The position numbers and the translations under genes are program-made. Source: Streptomyces cathayae (GTDB lineage: Bacteria; Actinomycetota; Actinomycetes; Streptomycetales; Streptomycetaceae). From it: a stretch of DNA of 64,000 nt. A model generated the notes under the pieces. It searched no databases and was not told the DNA's origin. It saw only the letters and a list, made by a program, of their open reading frames with translations. This document shows, piece by piece, positions 7,755-15,973 of this stretch (position 1 is its first letter; each line of letters starts with the position of its first letter). The stretch lies in contig NZ_CP121682.1 in NCBI RefSeq assembly GCF_029760955.1, positions 2,046,001 through 2,110,000 on the forward strand, read 5' to 3'.

Positions 7755-8432
7755 TCACCGCTCGAAGCGGTAGCCCATGCCCGGCTCGGTGATGAAGTGC
7801 TTCGGGTGGGACGGGTCGGCCTCCAGCTTGCGGCGCAGCTGCGCCATGTACACGCGCAGGTAGTTGGTCTCCGTCCCGTACGAGGGCCCCCAGACCTCCT
7901 TCAGCAGCTGCTTCTGCGCGACCAGCCGGCCGCCGTTGCGCACCAGCACCTCCAGCAGGTGCCATTCGGTGGGGGTCAGCCGTACGTCCTTGCCGTCCCG
8001 GTGCACCTTCTTCGCGGCCAGGTCGACGGTGAACCCGTCGGTCTCCACCCTCAGGTCGTCCTCGCCGGAGGGCTCGGCCCGGCGCACGGCGGCGCGGAGC
8101 CTGGCCAGCAGCTCGTCCATGCCGAAGGGCTTGGTGACGTAGTCGTCGGCTCCCGCGTCGAGCGCCTGCACCTTCTCGTCGGAGGCCTGCCGGGCGGAGA
8201 GCACCAGGATCGGCACCCGGGTCCAGCCGCGCAGCCCCCTGATCACCTCGACGCCGTCCATGTCGGGCAGGCCCAGGTCGAGGACGACCACGTCGGGGTG
8301 GCGGGCGGCGGCCAGGCGGAGGGCCTCGGCACCGTCCTGGGCGGCGTCGACCTCGTACGAGCGGGCCTTGAGGTTGATCACGAGGGCGCGCACGATCGCC
8401 GGCTCGTCGTCGACCACCAGCACACGGGTCAT
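7755..8432 (-). CDS. kdpE: KdpE-type response regulator (OmpR/PhoB family)
   Basis: 225 residues. Receiver domain with acidic pair Asp8-Asp9, phospho-acceptor Asp52 (VVVLDLGLPDMDG), Ser/Thr at LSAR and the conserved Lys in VTKPFGMDELLAR. A winged-helix DNA-binding domain follows (about residues 125-222), with LTPTEWHLLEVLVRNGGRLV and the KdpE-like ending YLRVYMAQLRRKLE...HFITEPGMGYRFER. KdpE normally activates the high-affinity potassium ATPase operon kdpFABC. Here it is translationally coupled (ATGA overlap) to kdpD, but no kdpFABC genes are in the window, so its targets lie elsewhere. Confidence 0.93.
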   Translation of the reverse strand: MTRVLVVDDEPAIVRALVINLKARSYEVDAAQDGAEALRLAAARHPDVVVLDLGLPDMDGVEVIRGLRGWTRVPILVLSARQASDEKVQALDAGADDYVTKPFGMDELLARLRAAVRRAEPSGEDDLRVETDGFTVDLAAKKVHRDGKDVRLTPTEWHLLEVLVRNGGRLVAQKQLLKEVWGPSYGTETNYLRVYMAQLRRKLEADPSHPKHFITEPGMGYRFER

Positions 8433-11014
8433 GAGGACTGCCTTTCAGGTTCTGCGGTACGGGCCGGCTCCGCGGGGCGGCCGGGTTCCGGCGCGGCGGG
8501 GCGGCCGGGTTCCGGCGCGGCGCCCGCCGCGCGGAGGGTCAGCGTCATGGTGAGGCCGCCCCCGGGGGTGTCGTCCGCGTTCAGCGAGCCGCCCATGGCC
8601 TCCACGAAGCCGCGTGCCACCGCCAGGCCGAGGCCGACACCGGCACCGCGCGGGGCGTCACCATAACGCTGGAAGGGCTCGAAGATGCGGTCCTTCGCGT
8701 CATCGGGGACGCCGGGGCCGCGGTCGACCACCCGCACCTCGACCCGGTCCGCGAGCGCGCTCGCGGCGACCAGGACGATGGTGCCGGACGGAGCGTACTT
8801 GACGGCGTTCTCGACCAGGTTGGCCACCGCCCGCTCCAGCAGCCCGGGGTCGACGGCGACCATGGGCAGCGTCTCCGGGATGTCCAGGGCGACGCTGCCC
8901 TCGGGGACCCCGCCGAGGGCCATGGGCACCACCTCGTCGAGGTCGAGTTCGCGGATCAGCGGGGTGACCGTGCCGGTGTTCAGCCGGGACATGTCGAGCA
9001 GGTTGCCCACCAGGTGGTCCAGCCGGTCGGCGCCGCCCTCGATGCCCTCCAGCAGCTCGGCCCGGTCCTCGGGCGACCAGTCGACGTCCTCGGAGCGCAG
9101 CGAGGAGACCGCCGCCTTGATCCCGGCGAGCGGGGTGCGCAGGTCGTGGCTGACGGCGGCCAGCAGGGCGGTGCGGATGCGGTTGCCCTCGGCCAGGGTG
9201 CGCGCCCGGTCGGCCTCGGCGCGCAGTCGCCGGCGGTCCAGGGCGGCGGCTGCCTGGGCCGCGAAGGCGCCCAGCACCCTGCGGTCCTCGGCGGGCAGGA
9301 CCCGGCCGGTCAGGACGAGCGCCATGTGGTCCCCGACCGGAACGTCCACGTCCGCGTCGTCGGGCCGCTCGAGGACCGGTCCCGTGCCGGCCCGCCCGGC
9401 GCAGGTCCAGGGCTCGACGTCGCCGGCGCGTTCCAGCAGCGCCGCCGACTCCATGCCGAAGGTCTCGCGGACCCGTTCCAGCAGCGCCTCCAGACCGGTC
9501 TCGCCGCGCAGCACGTTGCCGGCCAGGAAGGAGAGGATCTCCGACTCGGCACGCAGCCGGGCCGCCTGATGGGTGCGGCGGGCGGCCAGGTCGACCACGG
9601 ACGCCACCGCCGCACCGACGGCGACGAAGATCACGATGGCGACGATGTTCTTCGGGTCGGAGATCGTCCAGCGGTGCAGGGGCGGGGTGTAGAAGTAGTT
9701 CAGCAGCAGCGAGCCGAAGGCCGCCGAGGCCAGGGCCGGCCGCAGGCCGCCGAGCAGGGCCGCCGCCACGGTCAGCGCCAGGAACAGCAGCATGTCGTTG
9801 GCCAGGCCCGGGTCGAAGGCGTTGAGCAGCAGGGCCAGCACCGCGGGACCCGCCACCCCGACCGCCCAGCCCCACGCCACCCGGGACCGTCCGAGCCGGG
9901 CGCCCCGGGCCACCGGCAGTCCGCGCCCCTTGGCGATCGCCTCGTGGGTGACGATGTGCACGTCCAGGTCGGGACCGGAGTCCCGTGCGACGGTCGCGCC
10001 GACGCCGGGACCGAAGACGTACTGCCACGCCTTGCGGCGTGAGGAGCCCAGCACGATCTGGGTGGCGTTCGCCGCGCGCGCGAAGGCGAGCAGGGCGGCC
10101 GGGATGTCGTCCCCGACGACGTGGTGGAAGGTGCCGCCCAGGTTCTCCACCAGGGTCCGCTGTTCGGCCAGCTCCCCCGGCGAGGCGGCGGTGAGCCCGT
10201 CGCCGCGGGCGATGTAGACCGCGAGCACCTCGCCCCCGGCGCCCTTCTCCGCGAGCCGCGCGGCACGGCGGATCAGGGTGCGGCCCTCGGGTCCGCCGGT
10301 CAGGCCGACCATGATCCGTTCGCGTGAGCCCCAGATGGCCGAGACGTCGTGCTCGCTGCGGTACCGCTGCAGGTACTCGTCGACCCGGTCGGCCACCCAC
10401 AGCAGCGCGAGCTCCCTCAGCGCGGTGAGGTTGCCGGGGCGGAAGTAGTTCGACAGGGCCGCGTCGACCTTGTCCGGCTGGTACACGTTGCCGTGCGCCA
10501 TCCGGCGGCGCAGCGCCTCGGGCGTCATGTCGACCAGCTCTATCTGTTCGGCCCGCCGGACCACCTCGTCCGGTACGGTCTCCCGCGGCCGTACGCCGGT
10601 GATCGACTCCACGACGTCACCGAGGGACTCCAGGTGCTGGATGTTGAGGGTCGACAGCACGTCGATCCCGGCGGCCAGCAGCTCCTCCACGTCCTGCCAG
10701 CGCTTGGCGTTGCGCACGCCGGGCACGTTGGTGTGGGCGAGTTCGTCGACGAGGACCACCTGGGGGCGGCGGGCGAGGACGGCGTCGAGGTCCATCTCGG
10801 GAAGGAGGGCGCCGCGGTGCTCCAGTTCCTTGCGCGGTACCTGTTCGAGGCCGTCCAGCAGCGCCCTGGTGCGCGGCCGGTCGTAGTGCTCGACGAACCC
10901 CACCACGCAGTCGGTGCCCCGCTCGACACGGCGCTGCGCCTCGGAGAGCATCGCGTACGTCTTGCCGACGCCCGGTGCCGCGCCGAGGTGGATCCGAAGT
11001 CTGCCGCGTCCCAT
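8429..11014 (-). CDS. kdpD: KdpD-type sensor histidine kinase
   Basis: 861 residues. Order of domains: KdpD N-terminal domain with HLGAAPGVGKTYAML (Walker A-like, residues 9-23) and VLVDELAHTNVPG; a universal-stress-protein-like domain around 240-370; four closely spaced membrane segments of the DUF4118 type at about 390-500; a GAF-like region; HisKA with SHDLRTPLAGIKAAV; and HATPase with NLVENAVKYAP, DRGPGVPDD and GVGLGLAVARGF. The ATG at 11014 follows GAAAGGGG and begins at the usual family start; a longer frame upstream to 11164 runs through a non-coding hairpin region and is rejected. It senses potassium or osmotic state. The C-terminus carries an APEPGRP repeat encoded by a perfect 24-bp tandem duplication. 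Confidence 0.93.
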   Translation of the reverse strand: MGRGRLRIHLGAAPGVGKTYAMLSEAQRRVERGTDCVVGFVEHYDRPRTRALLDGLEQVPRKELEHRGALLPEMDLDAVLARRPQVVLVDELAHTNVPGVRNAKRWQDVEELLAAGIDVLSTLNIQHLESLGDVVESITGVRPRETVPDEVVRRAEQIELVDMTPEALRRRMAHGNVYQPDKVDAALSNYFRPGNLTALRELALLWVADRVDEYLQRYRSEHDVSAIWGSRERIMVGLTGGPEGRTLIRRAARLAEKGAGGEVLAVYIARGDGLTAASPGELAEQRTLVENLGGTFHHVVGDDIPAALLAFARAANATQIVLGSSRRKAWQYVFGPGVGATVARDSGPDLDVHIVTHEAIAKGRGLPVARGARLGRSRVAWGWAVGVAGPAVLALLLNAFDPGLANDMLLFLALTVAAALLGGLRPALASAAFGSLLLNYFYTPPLHRWTISDPKNIVAIVIFVAVGAAVASVVDLAARRTHQAARLRAESEILSFLAGNVLRGETGLEALLERVRETFGMESAALLERAGDVEPWTCAGRAGTGPVLERPDDADVDVPVGDHMALVLTGRVLPAEDRRVLGAFAAQAAAALDRRRLRAEADRARTLAEGNRIRTALLAAVSHDLRTPLAGIKAAVSSLRSEDVDWSPEDRAELLEGIEGGADRLDHLVGNLLDMSRLNTGTVTPLIRELDLDEVVPMALGGVPEGSVALDIPETLPMVAVDPGLLERAVANLVENAVKYAPSGTIVLVAASALADRVEVRVVDRGPGVPDDAKDRIFEPFQRYGDAPRGAGVGLGLAVARGFVEAMGGSLNADDTPGGGLTMTLTLRAAGAAPEPGRPAAPEPGRPAEPARTAEPERQSS
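8473..8520. repeat. Perfect 24-bp tandem duplication in the 3' end of kdpD
   Basis: Bases 8473-8496 equal 8497-8520. The copies encode two Ala-Pro-Glu-Pro-Gly-Arg-Pro stretches in the disordered C-terminal tail of KdpD, outside the ATPase domain, so the duplication should be neutral for catalysis. Confidence 0.85.
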
Positions 11015-11017
11015 CGG

Positions 11018-11162
11018 ACCCCTTTCGAGGGAACCACCGGCTTCAGCCGGCGGGGGGATCGAATCTCTGATGTACGTCTCTGGTGTCCCGCGAGGGATCG
11101 GTTCGGGCTGGACCGCAACCTTCGGGTGGGAAGCCCCCTTCCTTCGGGAGGGGAGCGGAGTC
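11018..11162 (+). mobile_element. Possible remnant of an IS200/IS605 (TnpB-type) right end upstream of kdpD
   Basis: The 356-bp gap 11015-11370 holds no gene. On the plus strand it contains AACCACCGGCTTCAGCCGG at about 11032-11050, a GGTTCGGGCTGGACCGCAACC stretch near 11100-11120, and GTGGGAAGCCCC then CTTCCTTCGGGAGGGGAGC ending at GGAGTCAC (about 11127-11162). The final hairpin followed by GTCAC is the pattern I associate with right ends and guide-RNA 3' parts of actinobacterial TnpB elements. There is no tnpA or tnpB. The alternative is that these hairpins are part of the kdpD leader. The assignment is by memory of the pattern. Confidence 0.35.
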
Positions 11163-11370
11163 ACGGCCTCATTGTCTTCCGGTCTGAGGGCAGTGCTGTC
11201 CGGGTGGCCCTTACTGCCCGTGCAGAGTCGACCCTACGGTCGTCCGGTGCGGCGAAAGATGCTGCTCGGGGTGGTGAGCGCGTCCTTGACGGAACCCTGA
11301 CGAAGGCCGTCGAACCCCGACGGGCACCGACGAGCCCCGAAGGACTCGGCTGGACGCCGCCGGTCGGCCG

Positions 11371-12075
11371 TCAGGGTTCGACGATCTCGCCGTCGCCGAG
11401 TTCCAGGACGCGGTCGGCGAGGCCGAGCAGGGTCGCGTCGTGCGTGGCGACGACCGCGGTGACCTGCTCGCTGCGCACCACCGCGCGCAGCAGTTCCATC
11501 ACGGAGTGCCCGGTCTCCGCGTCGAGCTGGCCGGTCGGCTCGTCGGCGATGAGCAGGGCCGGGTCGTTGGCGAGGGCGCGGGCGATGGCGACCCGCTGCT
11601 GCTGGCCGCCGGACAGCTCGCCCGGCCGCTGTGCCGCGTGGTCGGCGAGGCCCACCAGGGACAGCAGCAGGTCCACGCGTTCCTCGCGCTCGCGCGGGTC
11701 GGCGCGGCGCAGCCGGAGCGGGACCCCCACGTTCTCGGCGGCGGTGAGGATGGGGATGAGCCCGAAGGACTGGAAGACGAAGCCGATCCGGTCCCGGCGC
11801 AGCGCGAGCAGCCCGTTCTCGTCCAGGCCGGCGAGGTCGAGCCCGTCGACGGTGACCCGTCCCTCGTCCGGGGTGTCGAGGCCGCCGACGATGTTGAGCA
11901 GGGTGGTCTTGCCGGATCCCGAGCGCCCCTTGAGAGCGATCAGCTCACCGCGCGGTACGTCGAAGGAGACACCGCGCAGGGCGTGGACCGCGGTGGCTCC
12001 GGTGCCGTAGGACTTGTGCACGTTCTCGACGCGCACCATGGTCTCGGTGCCCACCTGACCGACCGCCTGGCTCAT
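11371..12075 (-). CDS. ABC transporter ATP-binding protein (LolD/MacB-like), no permease beside it
   Basis: 234 residues with every ATPase motif: Walker A LKGRSGSGKTTLLN, Q-loop FVFQSFGLIPILTAAENV, signature LSGGQQQRVAIARAL, Walker B ALLIADEPTGQLD and H-loop VVATHD. The LIP...TAAENV stretch and the Gly-Gln-Leu-Asp after Walker B place it with the MacB/FtsE/LolD group, which works with FtsX-type permeases. The ATG at 12075 follows a purine-rich GGGGGAGGGCGGG; an in-frame start further upstream is less likely. Neither flank contains a permease gene: downstream is the empty 11015-11370 gap and upstream a strong terminator. Confidence 0.88.
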   Translation of the reverse strand: MSQAVGQVGTETMVRVENVHKSYGTGATAVHALRGVSFDVPRGELIALKGRSGSGKTTLLNIVGGLDTPDEGRVTVDGLDLAGLDENGLLALRRDRIGFVFQSFGLIPILTAAENVGVPLRLRRADPREREERVDLLLSLVGLADHAAQRPGELSGGQQQRVAIARALANDPALLIADEPTGQLDAETGHSVMELLRAVVRSEQVTAVVATHDATLLGLADRVLELGDGEIVEP

Positions 12076-12170
12076 TCGCCCGCCCTCCCCCGGGTACCGG
12101 TCGCGCACGTCGCCGCCGGACCGGGCCGCCAGTATCGCTGCCGGACGCCCTGTCGATCAACGGGCCGGAG

Positions 12171-12228
12171 CGGTCGAGCGGGGCAGGGGCCGCACCCGGC
12201 CGGGTGCGGCCCCTGCCCCGCTCGACCG
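12171..12228. terminator. Perfect 29-bp inverted repeat with no spacer
   Basis: Bases 12171-12199 are followed directly by their exact reverse complement at 12200-12228; only the central few bases can form the loop. It lies between the DUF3710 stop and the ABC ATPase start, both on the minus strand, and should terminate the thioesterase-dut-DUF3710 operon. Confidence 0.88.
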
Positions 12229-12239
12229 ACTCGACGGGC

Positions 12240-13001
12240 TCAGCGGACCTCGGTGATCTCCGGGCCGCGCGCCAGCTGCCCCATGCCGCCCGCGAAGCGG
12301 GAGCCCTCGGAGCCCTCGTCCTGCTGCACGCCCTCGGGGACCATCTGGGCGTCGTCCGGCAGCTTCAGGACGATCGGGTCGCGCGGCGCCATCGGGCCGT
12401 CCCCGCGCACCACGACCGTGTCCCGGAAGATCTGCTCCAGCAGCCCGGCGGCCTGCGGCTGCACCGCGCCCTGACCCGAGATCACCCCGCGCAGGAACCA
12501 GCGCGGGCCGTCCACGCCGACGAACCGTACGACCTGGAAACCGCCCGTGCCGTCGGGCAGTTGCACCGGTACCTGGGCACGCAGCTCCCAGCCCAGCGGG
12601 CCCTCGACCTCGTCGATGATGCCGCCCTGCTGGGTGATGCCGGACGCGATCTCCTCGCGGACCTCGCTCCAGATGCCCTCGCGCTTGGGGGCCGCGAAGC
12701 CCTGCAGCTGGATGGCGCTGTCGTGCACCACGACGGTGGCCGCGACGATCGCGTCGCCCGCGACCTCGACCCGCAGCTCCATGCCGTCCACGCCGGGCAC
12801 GAACAGACCGCCCAGATCGACCCGGCCCTCGCCGGGCGCGCTCACCTCGGAACTGTCCCAGGGCCCGTCGGGCCGCGGTGCGGGCTCGAGCCTCAGCCGC
12901 TCGCGCTCGCCTCCGGCCTCCGTGTCGACACCGTCGACGACCTGCTCGGCCTCGCCGGCCGCGCCCTCGGCGGCATCCCTCTTCTTGCGACGTCCGAACA
13001 C
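12240..13001 (-). CDS. DUF3710 family protein
   Basis: 253 residues, soluble. After a basic start (FGRRKKRD) and an acidic linker comes the family core: VDLGGLFVPGVDGMELRVE, AIQLQGFAAPKREGIWSEVREEI, GPLGWELRAQVPVQ, VRFVGVDGPRWFLRGVISG and a conserved DTVVVRGDGPMAPRDPIVLKLP ending region. The GTG at 13001 is chosen because GGAAGGA lies 8 nt upstream and because it starts 1 bp after the dut stop; a longer frame reaching 13214 would run back through dut. Function unknown. The gene is next to dut in mycobacteria too (Rv2696c/Rv2697c), which suggests a link to nucleotide or DNA metabolism. Confidence 0.9.
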   Translation of the reverse strand: MFGRRKKRDAAEGAAGEAEQVVDGVDTEAGGERERLRLEPAPRPDGPWDSSEVSAPGEGRVDLGGLFVPGVDGMELRVEVAGDAIVAATVVVHDSAIQLQGFAAPKREGIWSEVREEIASGITQQGGIIDEVEGPLGWELRAQVPVQLPDGTGGFQVVRFVGVDGPRWFLRGVISGQGAVQPQAAGLLEQIFRDTVVVRGDGPMAPRDPIVLKLPDDAQMVPEGVQQDEGSEGSRFAGGMGQLARGPEITEVR

Positions 13002-13002
13002 G

Positions 13003-13563
13003 TCACTGTCCTTCCCGGTCGGATACGACCGAAGCGTATCGATTCCCACCCGCTGTACCGCCTTCGGCGGCCTGAACGCTTGTGCCGTTCTTACCTTCCA
13101 CCGCGGCATGGCCGCCGGTGGACCCGAAGCCCCCCTCGGCCCGTACCGAGCGGGGCAGCTCCGCGACCGGCACGAAACGGACCCGCTCGACCTGCTGGAC
13201 GACCAGTTGGGCAATCCGGTCGAAGCGCTCGAACCGCACGGCCTCGCGCGGGTCGAGATTCACCACGATCACCTTGATCTCCCCACGGTACCCGGCATCA
13301 ACCGTCCCCGGGGCATTCACCAGGGCGACGCCGCAGCGCGCGGCCAGACCGGATCGCGGGTGCACGAAGGCCGCGTACCCCTCGGGCAGCGCCACAGACA
13401 CCCCGGTGGGCAGAACGGCCCGCTCCCCGGGCGCCAGTTCGCACGCCTCGGTGGTGCGCAGATCGGCTCCCGCGTCACCGGGGTGCTCGTACGCCGGAAG
13501 CGGTACGTCCGGGTCGACGCGCCGGAGCAGGACCCGGAGTGCGCCGCGGCGGGGCTCGCTCAC
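13003..13563 (-). CDS. dut: Deoxyuridine 5'-triphosphate nucleotidohydrolase (dUTPase)
   Basis: 186 residues; hydrolyses dUTP to dUMP and pyrophosphate, keeping uracil out of DNA and supplying dUMP for thymidylate. All five trimeric-dUTPase motifs are present in order: AGADL, PRSGLA, NAPGTVDAGYRGEI (with the catalytic Asp and Tyr), RFDRIAQLV and the C-terminal RAEGGFGSTG lid. The protein continues about 35 residues past motif 5, longer than usual, with a Gly/Ala-rich tail. The GTG at 13563 overlaps the thioesterase stop (GTGA), and DUF3710 starts right after the dut stop, so the three form one operon. Confidence 0.96.
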   Translation of the reverse strand: MSEPRRGALRVLLRRVDPDVPLPAYEHPGDAGADLRTTEACELAPGERAVLPTGVSVALPEGYAAFVHPRSGLAARCGVALVNAPGTVDAGYRGEIKVIVVNLDPREAVRFERFDRIAQLVVQQVERVRFVPVAELPRSVRAEGGFGSTGGHAAVEGKNGTSVQAAEGGTAGGNRYASVVSDREGQ

Positions 13564-14144
13564 GGGTTCACCTCGAAGGCACGGGCGCGGCGGACCTGGT
13601 CCGGGTCCTCCATGGCGGCCCGGATCTCCTCGGGGCGGCCGTGGTCGATGAAGTGGTCGACCTTGACCTCGATGAAGAGCGCGTCGGCGCGGACGGCGAC
13701 CGGGCCGTCGGGGCCGCCGATGCGTCCGGTGGCGGTGGAGTAGATCTTCCGGCCCGCCACCGCGGTGACCTCCGCCTCCAGATGGAGCGTGGTGTCGACC
13801 GGCACCGGCCGGACGAAGTCGGTCTCGAGCCTGCCGGTCACGGCGATCGTCCGCAGCAGCCAGTTCAGCGAGCCGAGCGTCTCGTCCAGGGCGCTGGTGA
13901 GCACCCCGCCGTGCGCCAGGCCGGGGGCTCCCTGGTGGGCGGGCCGCACGGTGAACGCGGCGGTGACCGACACCCCTTCGCCGGCCCGCGCCTCGAGGTG
14001 CAGTCCGTGGGGCTGTTCGCCGCCACAGCCGAAGCACTGGCCGTAGTGCGCGCCCAGGAGCTCACCGGGCGCGGGCGCGTCCGGGTGGCGCACCGGTTCC
14101 ACGGCATCGGCGGGGGGCTGGAGAACTGAGGAAGTACCACTCAC
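13560..14144 (-). CDS. PaaI/YiiD-type hotdog-fold thioesterase
   Basis: 194 residues. The hotdog core starts with CFGCGGEQPHGLHL and contains HQGAPGLAHGGVLTSALDETLG, the region holding the active-site acid of PaaI-type acyl-CoA thioesterases. The strands ending in GRLETDFVRPVPVDTTLHLEAEV and GRKIYSTATGRI complete the fold. It is the first gene of the thioesterase-dut-DUF3710 operon, with a 4-bp overlap into dut. The substrate is unknown; the N-terminal CxxCG pair recalls family members that act on aromatic or acyl CoA esters. Confidence 0.85.
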   Translation of the reverse strand: MSGTSSVLQPPADAVEPVRHPDAPAPGELLGAHYGQCFGCGGEQPHGLHLEARAGEGVSVTAAFTVRPAHQGAPGLAHGGVLTSALDETLGSLNWLLRTIAVTGRLETDFVRPVPVDTTLHLEAEVTAVAGRKIYSTATGRIGGPDGPVAVRADALFIEVKVDHFIDHGRPEEIRAAMEDPDQVRRARAFEVNP

Positions 14145-14200
14145 AGGCGCAGACCTTACCCGCGCGTCGGCCGTCCCCCGACACCTGCCAAGCTGGATCC

Positions 14201-14662
14201 ATGCAGCTCTCCGCCGCCCCGTACGAAGAACGCCTGACCGCGCCCCGCTCCTGGTGGCTGATCTCCCTGCTCGCGGGTGTCTCGCTGGCCCTGATCGTGC
14301 TGCCGCTCGGCACCCTGCCGATGCTCGGCGGCCTGGCCGTCGGCAGCGCCGCGGCGGCGGTCGTGGTCAGCGCGTACGGCTCGGCGCGCATCCGGGTCGT
14401 GGGCGGCCTGCTGATCGCCGGTGAGGCGAGGATCCCGGTGACGGCACTGGGCGAGGTGGAGGTCCTGGACGCCGAGGAGGCCCGTGCCTGGCGCACCCAC
14501 CGGGCGGACCCGCGCTGCTTCATGCTGCTGCGGGCCTACGTCCCGGGGGCGGTGCGGGTGGAGATCACCGACCCGGAGGACCCGACGCCGTACGCCTTCC
14601 TGTCGACGCGTGAGCCGGAGCGGCTGGCGGAGGCACTGCGGGCGGCGAAGACCGCCGCCTAG
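14201..14662 (+). CDS. DUF3093 family membrane protein
   Basis: 153 residues. It opens with YEERLTAPRSWW, the family signature, followed by two adjacent membrane segments (about residues 20-62) and a cytoplasmic domain with RIPVTALGEVEVLDAEEARAWRTHRADPRCFMLLRAYVPGAVRVEI and a closing TPYAFLSTREPERLAEAL. It is transcribed away from the thioesterase operon. The mycobacterial counterpart (Rv2698) also sits beside dut. No function is known; the last stretch resembles PH-like domains that follow membrane hairpins. Confidence 0.9.
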   Translation: MQLSAAPYEERLTAPRSWWLISLLAGVSLALIVLPLGTLPMLGGLAVGSAAAAVVVSAYGSARIRVVGGLLIAGEARIPVTALGEVEVLDAEEARAWRTHRADPRCFMLLRAYVPGAVRVEITDPEDPTPYAFLSTREPERLAEALRAAKTAA

Positions 14663-14730
14663 CACGCGCCGGGCGGGGCCCGGCGGGCCCTGCGGCCGGG
14701 CAGAACGGCGGCACGGGGACGGAGCCGGGT

Positions 14731-15663
14731 TCAGGGGGCTCCGTGTCCACCCTCCTCGCCGGTGAACGGGGCCAGGTCCAGGGCGTCGGCCGGGGTCTCG
14801 AGGGCCGGGAGCGCGGGCAGGACGTCCCAGGGGACCTGGGTCCTGCGCAGGTCGGCCTGGATGCGGGCGGCGAGCTTTCTGGTGTCCCTGCGGTTCATGA
14901 CCGCGCCGACGGCGGCTCCCACCAGGAACGGCATGAGGTTCGGCAGGTTGCGCACGGTGCGCTTCGTGATCCGCTGGCGCAGTTCGCGCTTCATCCGGCT
15001 GTTCATCGCCGCGTTCACGGTGGAGGGCTTGGTCGCCTCGATCCCGCGCTCCTGCGACCAGGCGTTCAGGTACGCGGTGCTGCGCTGGGCGAGGCTGCCC
15101 GCGGGCCGTACGCCGTAGACCTCGTGGAGTTCGGCGATCAGTTTCAGTTCGATCGCGGCGACGCCGGTGATCTCGGCGGCCAGCTCCGTGGGCATCGCGG
15201 GCGGCACGGGCATCATCGCCGCCGCGCCGACTCCGGCCCCGACCGTCGCCGTGGCCCTCGCCGCGCCCGCCACGAGCTTGTCCGCGAGCTCCTCGGGACC
15301 GAGCCCGGGGAACTGCCCCCGCAGCGTCTGCTGGTCCCTCACGGGCACCCGCGGGGCCATGTCGATGATCCGGTCCGTGAGGTACGCCAGGCCGGCCCGC
15401 GCGCGGGCACCGCCCTTGCGGGCGCCTTCCCTGGCCTTGTCCCGGAACTCCGCGGCCCGTCGGCGAGCCACCGGTGCGGTGGTGGTGACCTCCGCGGATA
15501 CCGGGAGGTCACCCCGGTCGACCGCGAGTTCGAGCGAGGCCGCCCCGGTGTCGGTTGAGCCTCGCTCGTGGTCACGCGTGTCGCGCTGAGGGCCGTCCTG
15601 CGGCCCCGAGTCCGCTCCCCTCGCGGGGAAACGGCGCTTCCGAGGAGGGGTCGAGCCAGTCAC
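14731..15663 (-). CDS. Conserved hypothetical protein, EcsC-like core
   Basis: 310 residues beginning at GTG 15663. The first 60 residues are polar and probably disordered, then a basic helix (FRDKAREGARKGGARARAGL) precedes a core with AGAARATATVGAGVGAAAMMPVPPAMPTELAAEITGVAAIELKLIAELHEVYG, the type of small-residue helix and acidic helix found in EcsC-like proteins. A second amphipathic stretch NLMPFLVGAAVGAVMNRRDTRKLA follows. It may associate with membranes without crossing them fully. The gene is convergent with DUF3093 and 13 bp downstream of DUF4193. I do not recognise a function. Confidence 0.7.
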   Translation of the reverse strand: MTGSTPPRKRRFPARGADSGPQDGPQRDTRDHERGSTDTGAASLELAVDRGDLPVSAEVTTTAPVARRRAAEFRDKAREGARKGGARARAGLAYLTDRIIDMAPRVPVRDQQTLRGQFPGLGPEELADKLVAGAARATATVGAGVGAAAMMPVPPAMPTELAAEITGVAAIELKLIAELHEVYGVRPAGSLAQRSTAYLNAWSQERGIEATKPSTVNAAMNSRMKRELRQRITKRTVRNLPNLMPFLVGAAVGAVMNRRDTRKLAARIQADLRRTQVPWDVLPALPALETPADALDLAPFTGEEGGHGAP

Positions 15664-15676
15664 GGCCGACCCGCCC

Positions 15677-15973
15677 TCAGTCGCAGTCGCGGCAGATCGG
15701 CTGACCGTTCTTCTCCCGGGCCAGCTGGCTGCGGTGGTGCACGAGGAAACAGCTCATGCACGTGAACTCGTCCTGCTGCTTGGGCAGGACCCGGACGGCC
15801 AGCTCCTCGTTCGAGAGGTCCGCCCCGGGCAGTTCGAGGCCTTCGGCCGCCTCGAACTCGTCGACATCCACGGCCGAGGCCGACTTGTCGTTACGGCGGG
15901 CCTTCAGCTCTTCAAGACTGTCCGAGTCGACGTCGTCGTCGGTCTTACGTGGAGTGTCGTAATCGGTTGCCAT
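15677..15973 (-). CDS. DUF4193 family small zinc-ribbon-like protein
   Basis: 98 residues, very acidic (DDDVDSDSLEELKARR), ending in a two-knuckle Cys pattern: CMSC then CRDCD at the C-terminus, most likely binding zinc. ADLSNEELAVRVLPKQQDEFTC is the conserved centre. A GGGGGAGAG ribosome binding site precedes the ATG. Matches mycobacterial Rv2699c, again next to DUF3093 and dut. RNA-polymerase association has been suggested for such small acidic zinc proteins, but nothing here proves it. Confidence 0.92.
   Translation of the reverse strand: MATDYDTPRKTDDDVDSDSLEELKARRNDKSASAVDVDEFEAAEGLELPGADLSNEELAVRVLPKQQDEFTCMSCFLVHHRSQLAREKNGQPICRDCD

Noticed and set aside
11015..11164. N-terminal extension of kdpD to 11164
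   Set aside because: The extra residues are not related to KdpD and run through the hairpin region; the ATG at 11014 has a ribosome binding site and the family start.
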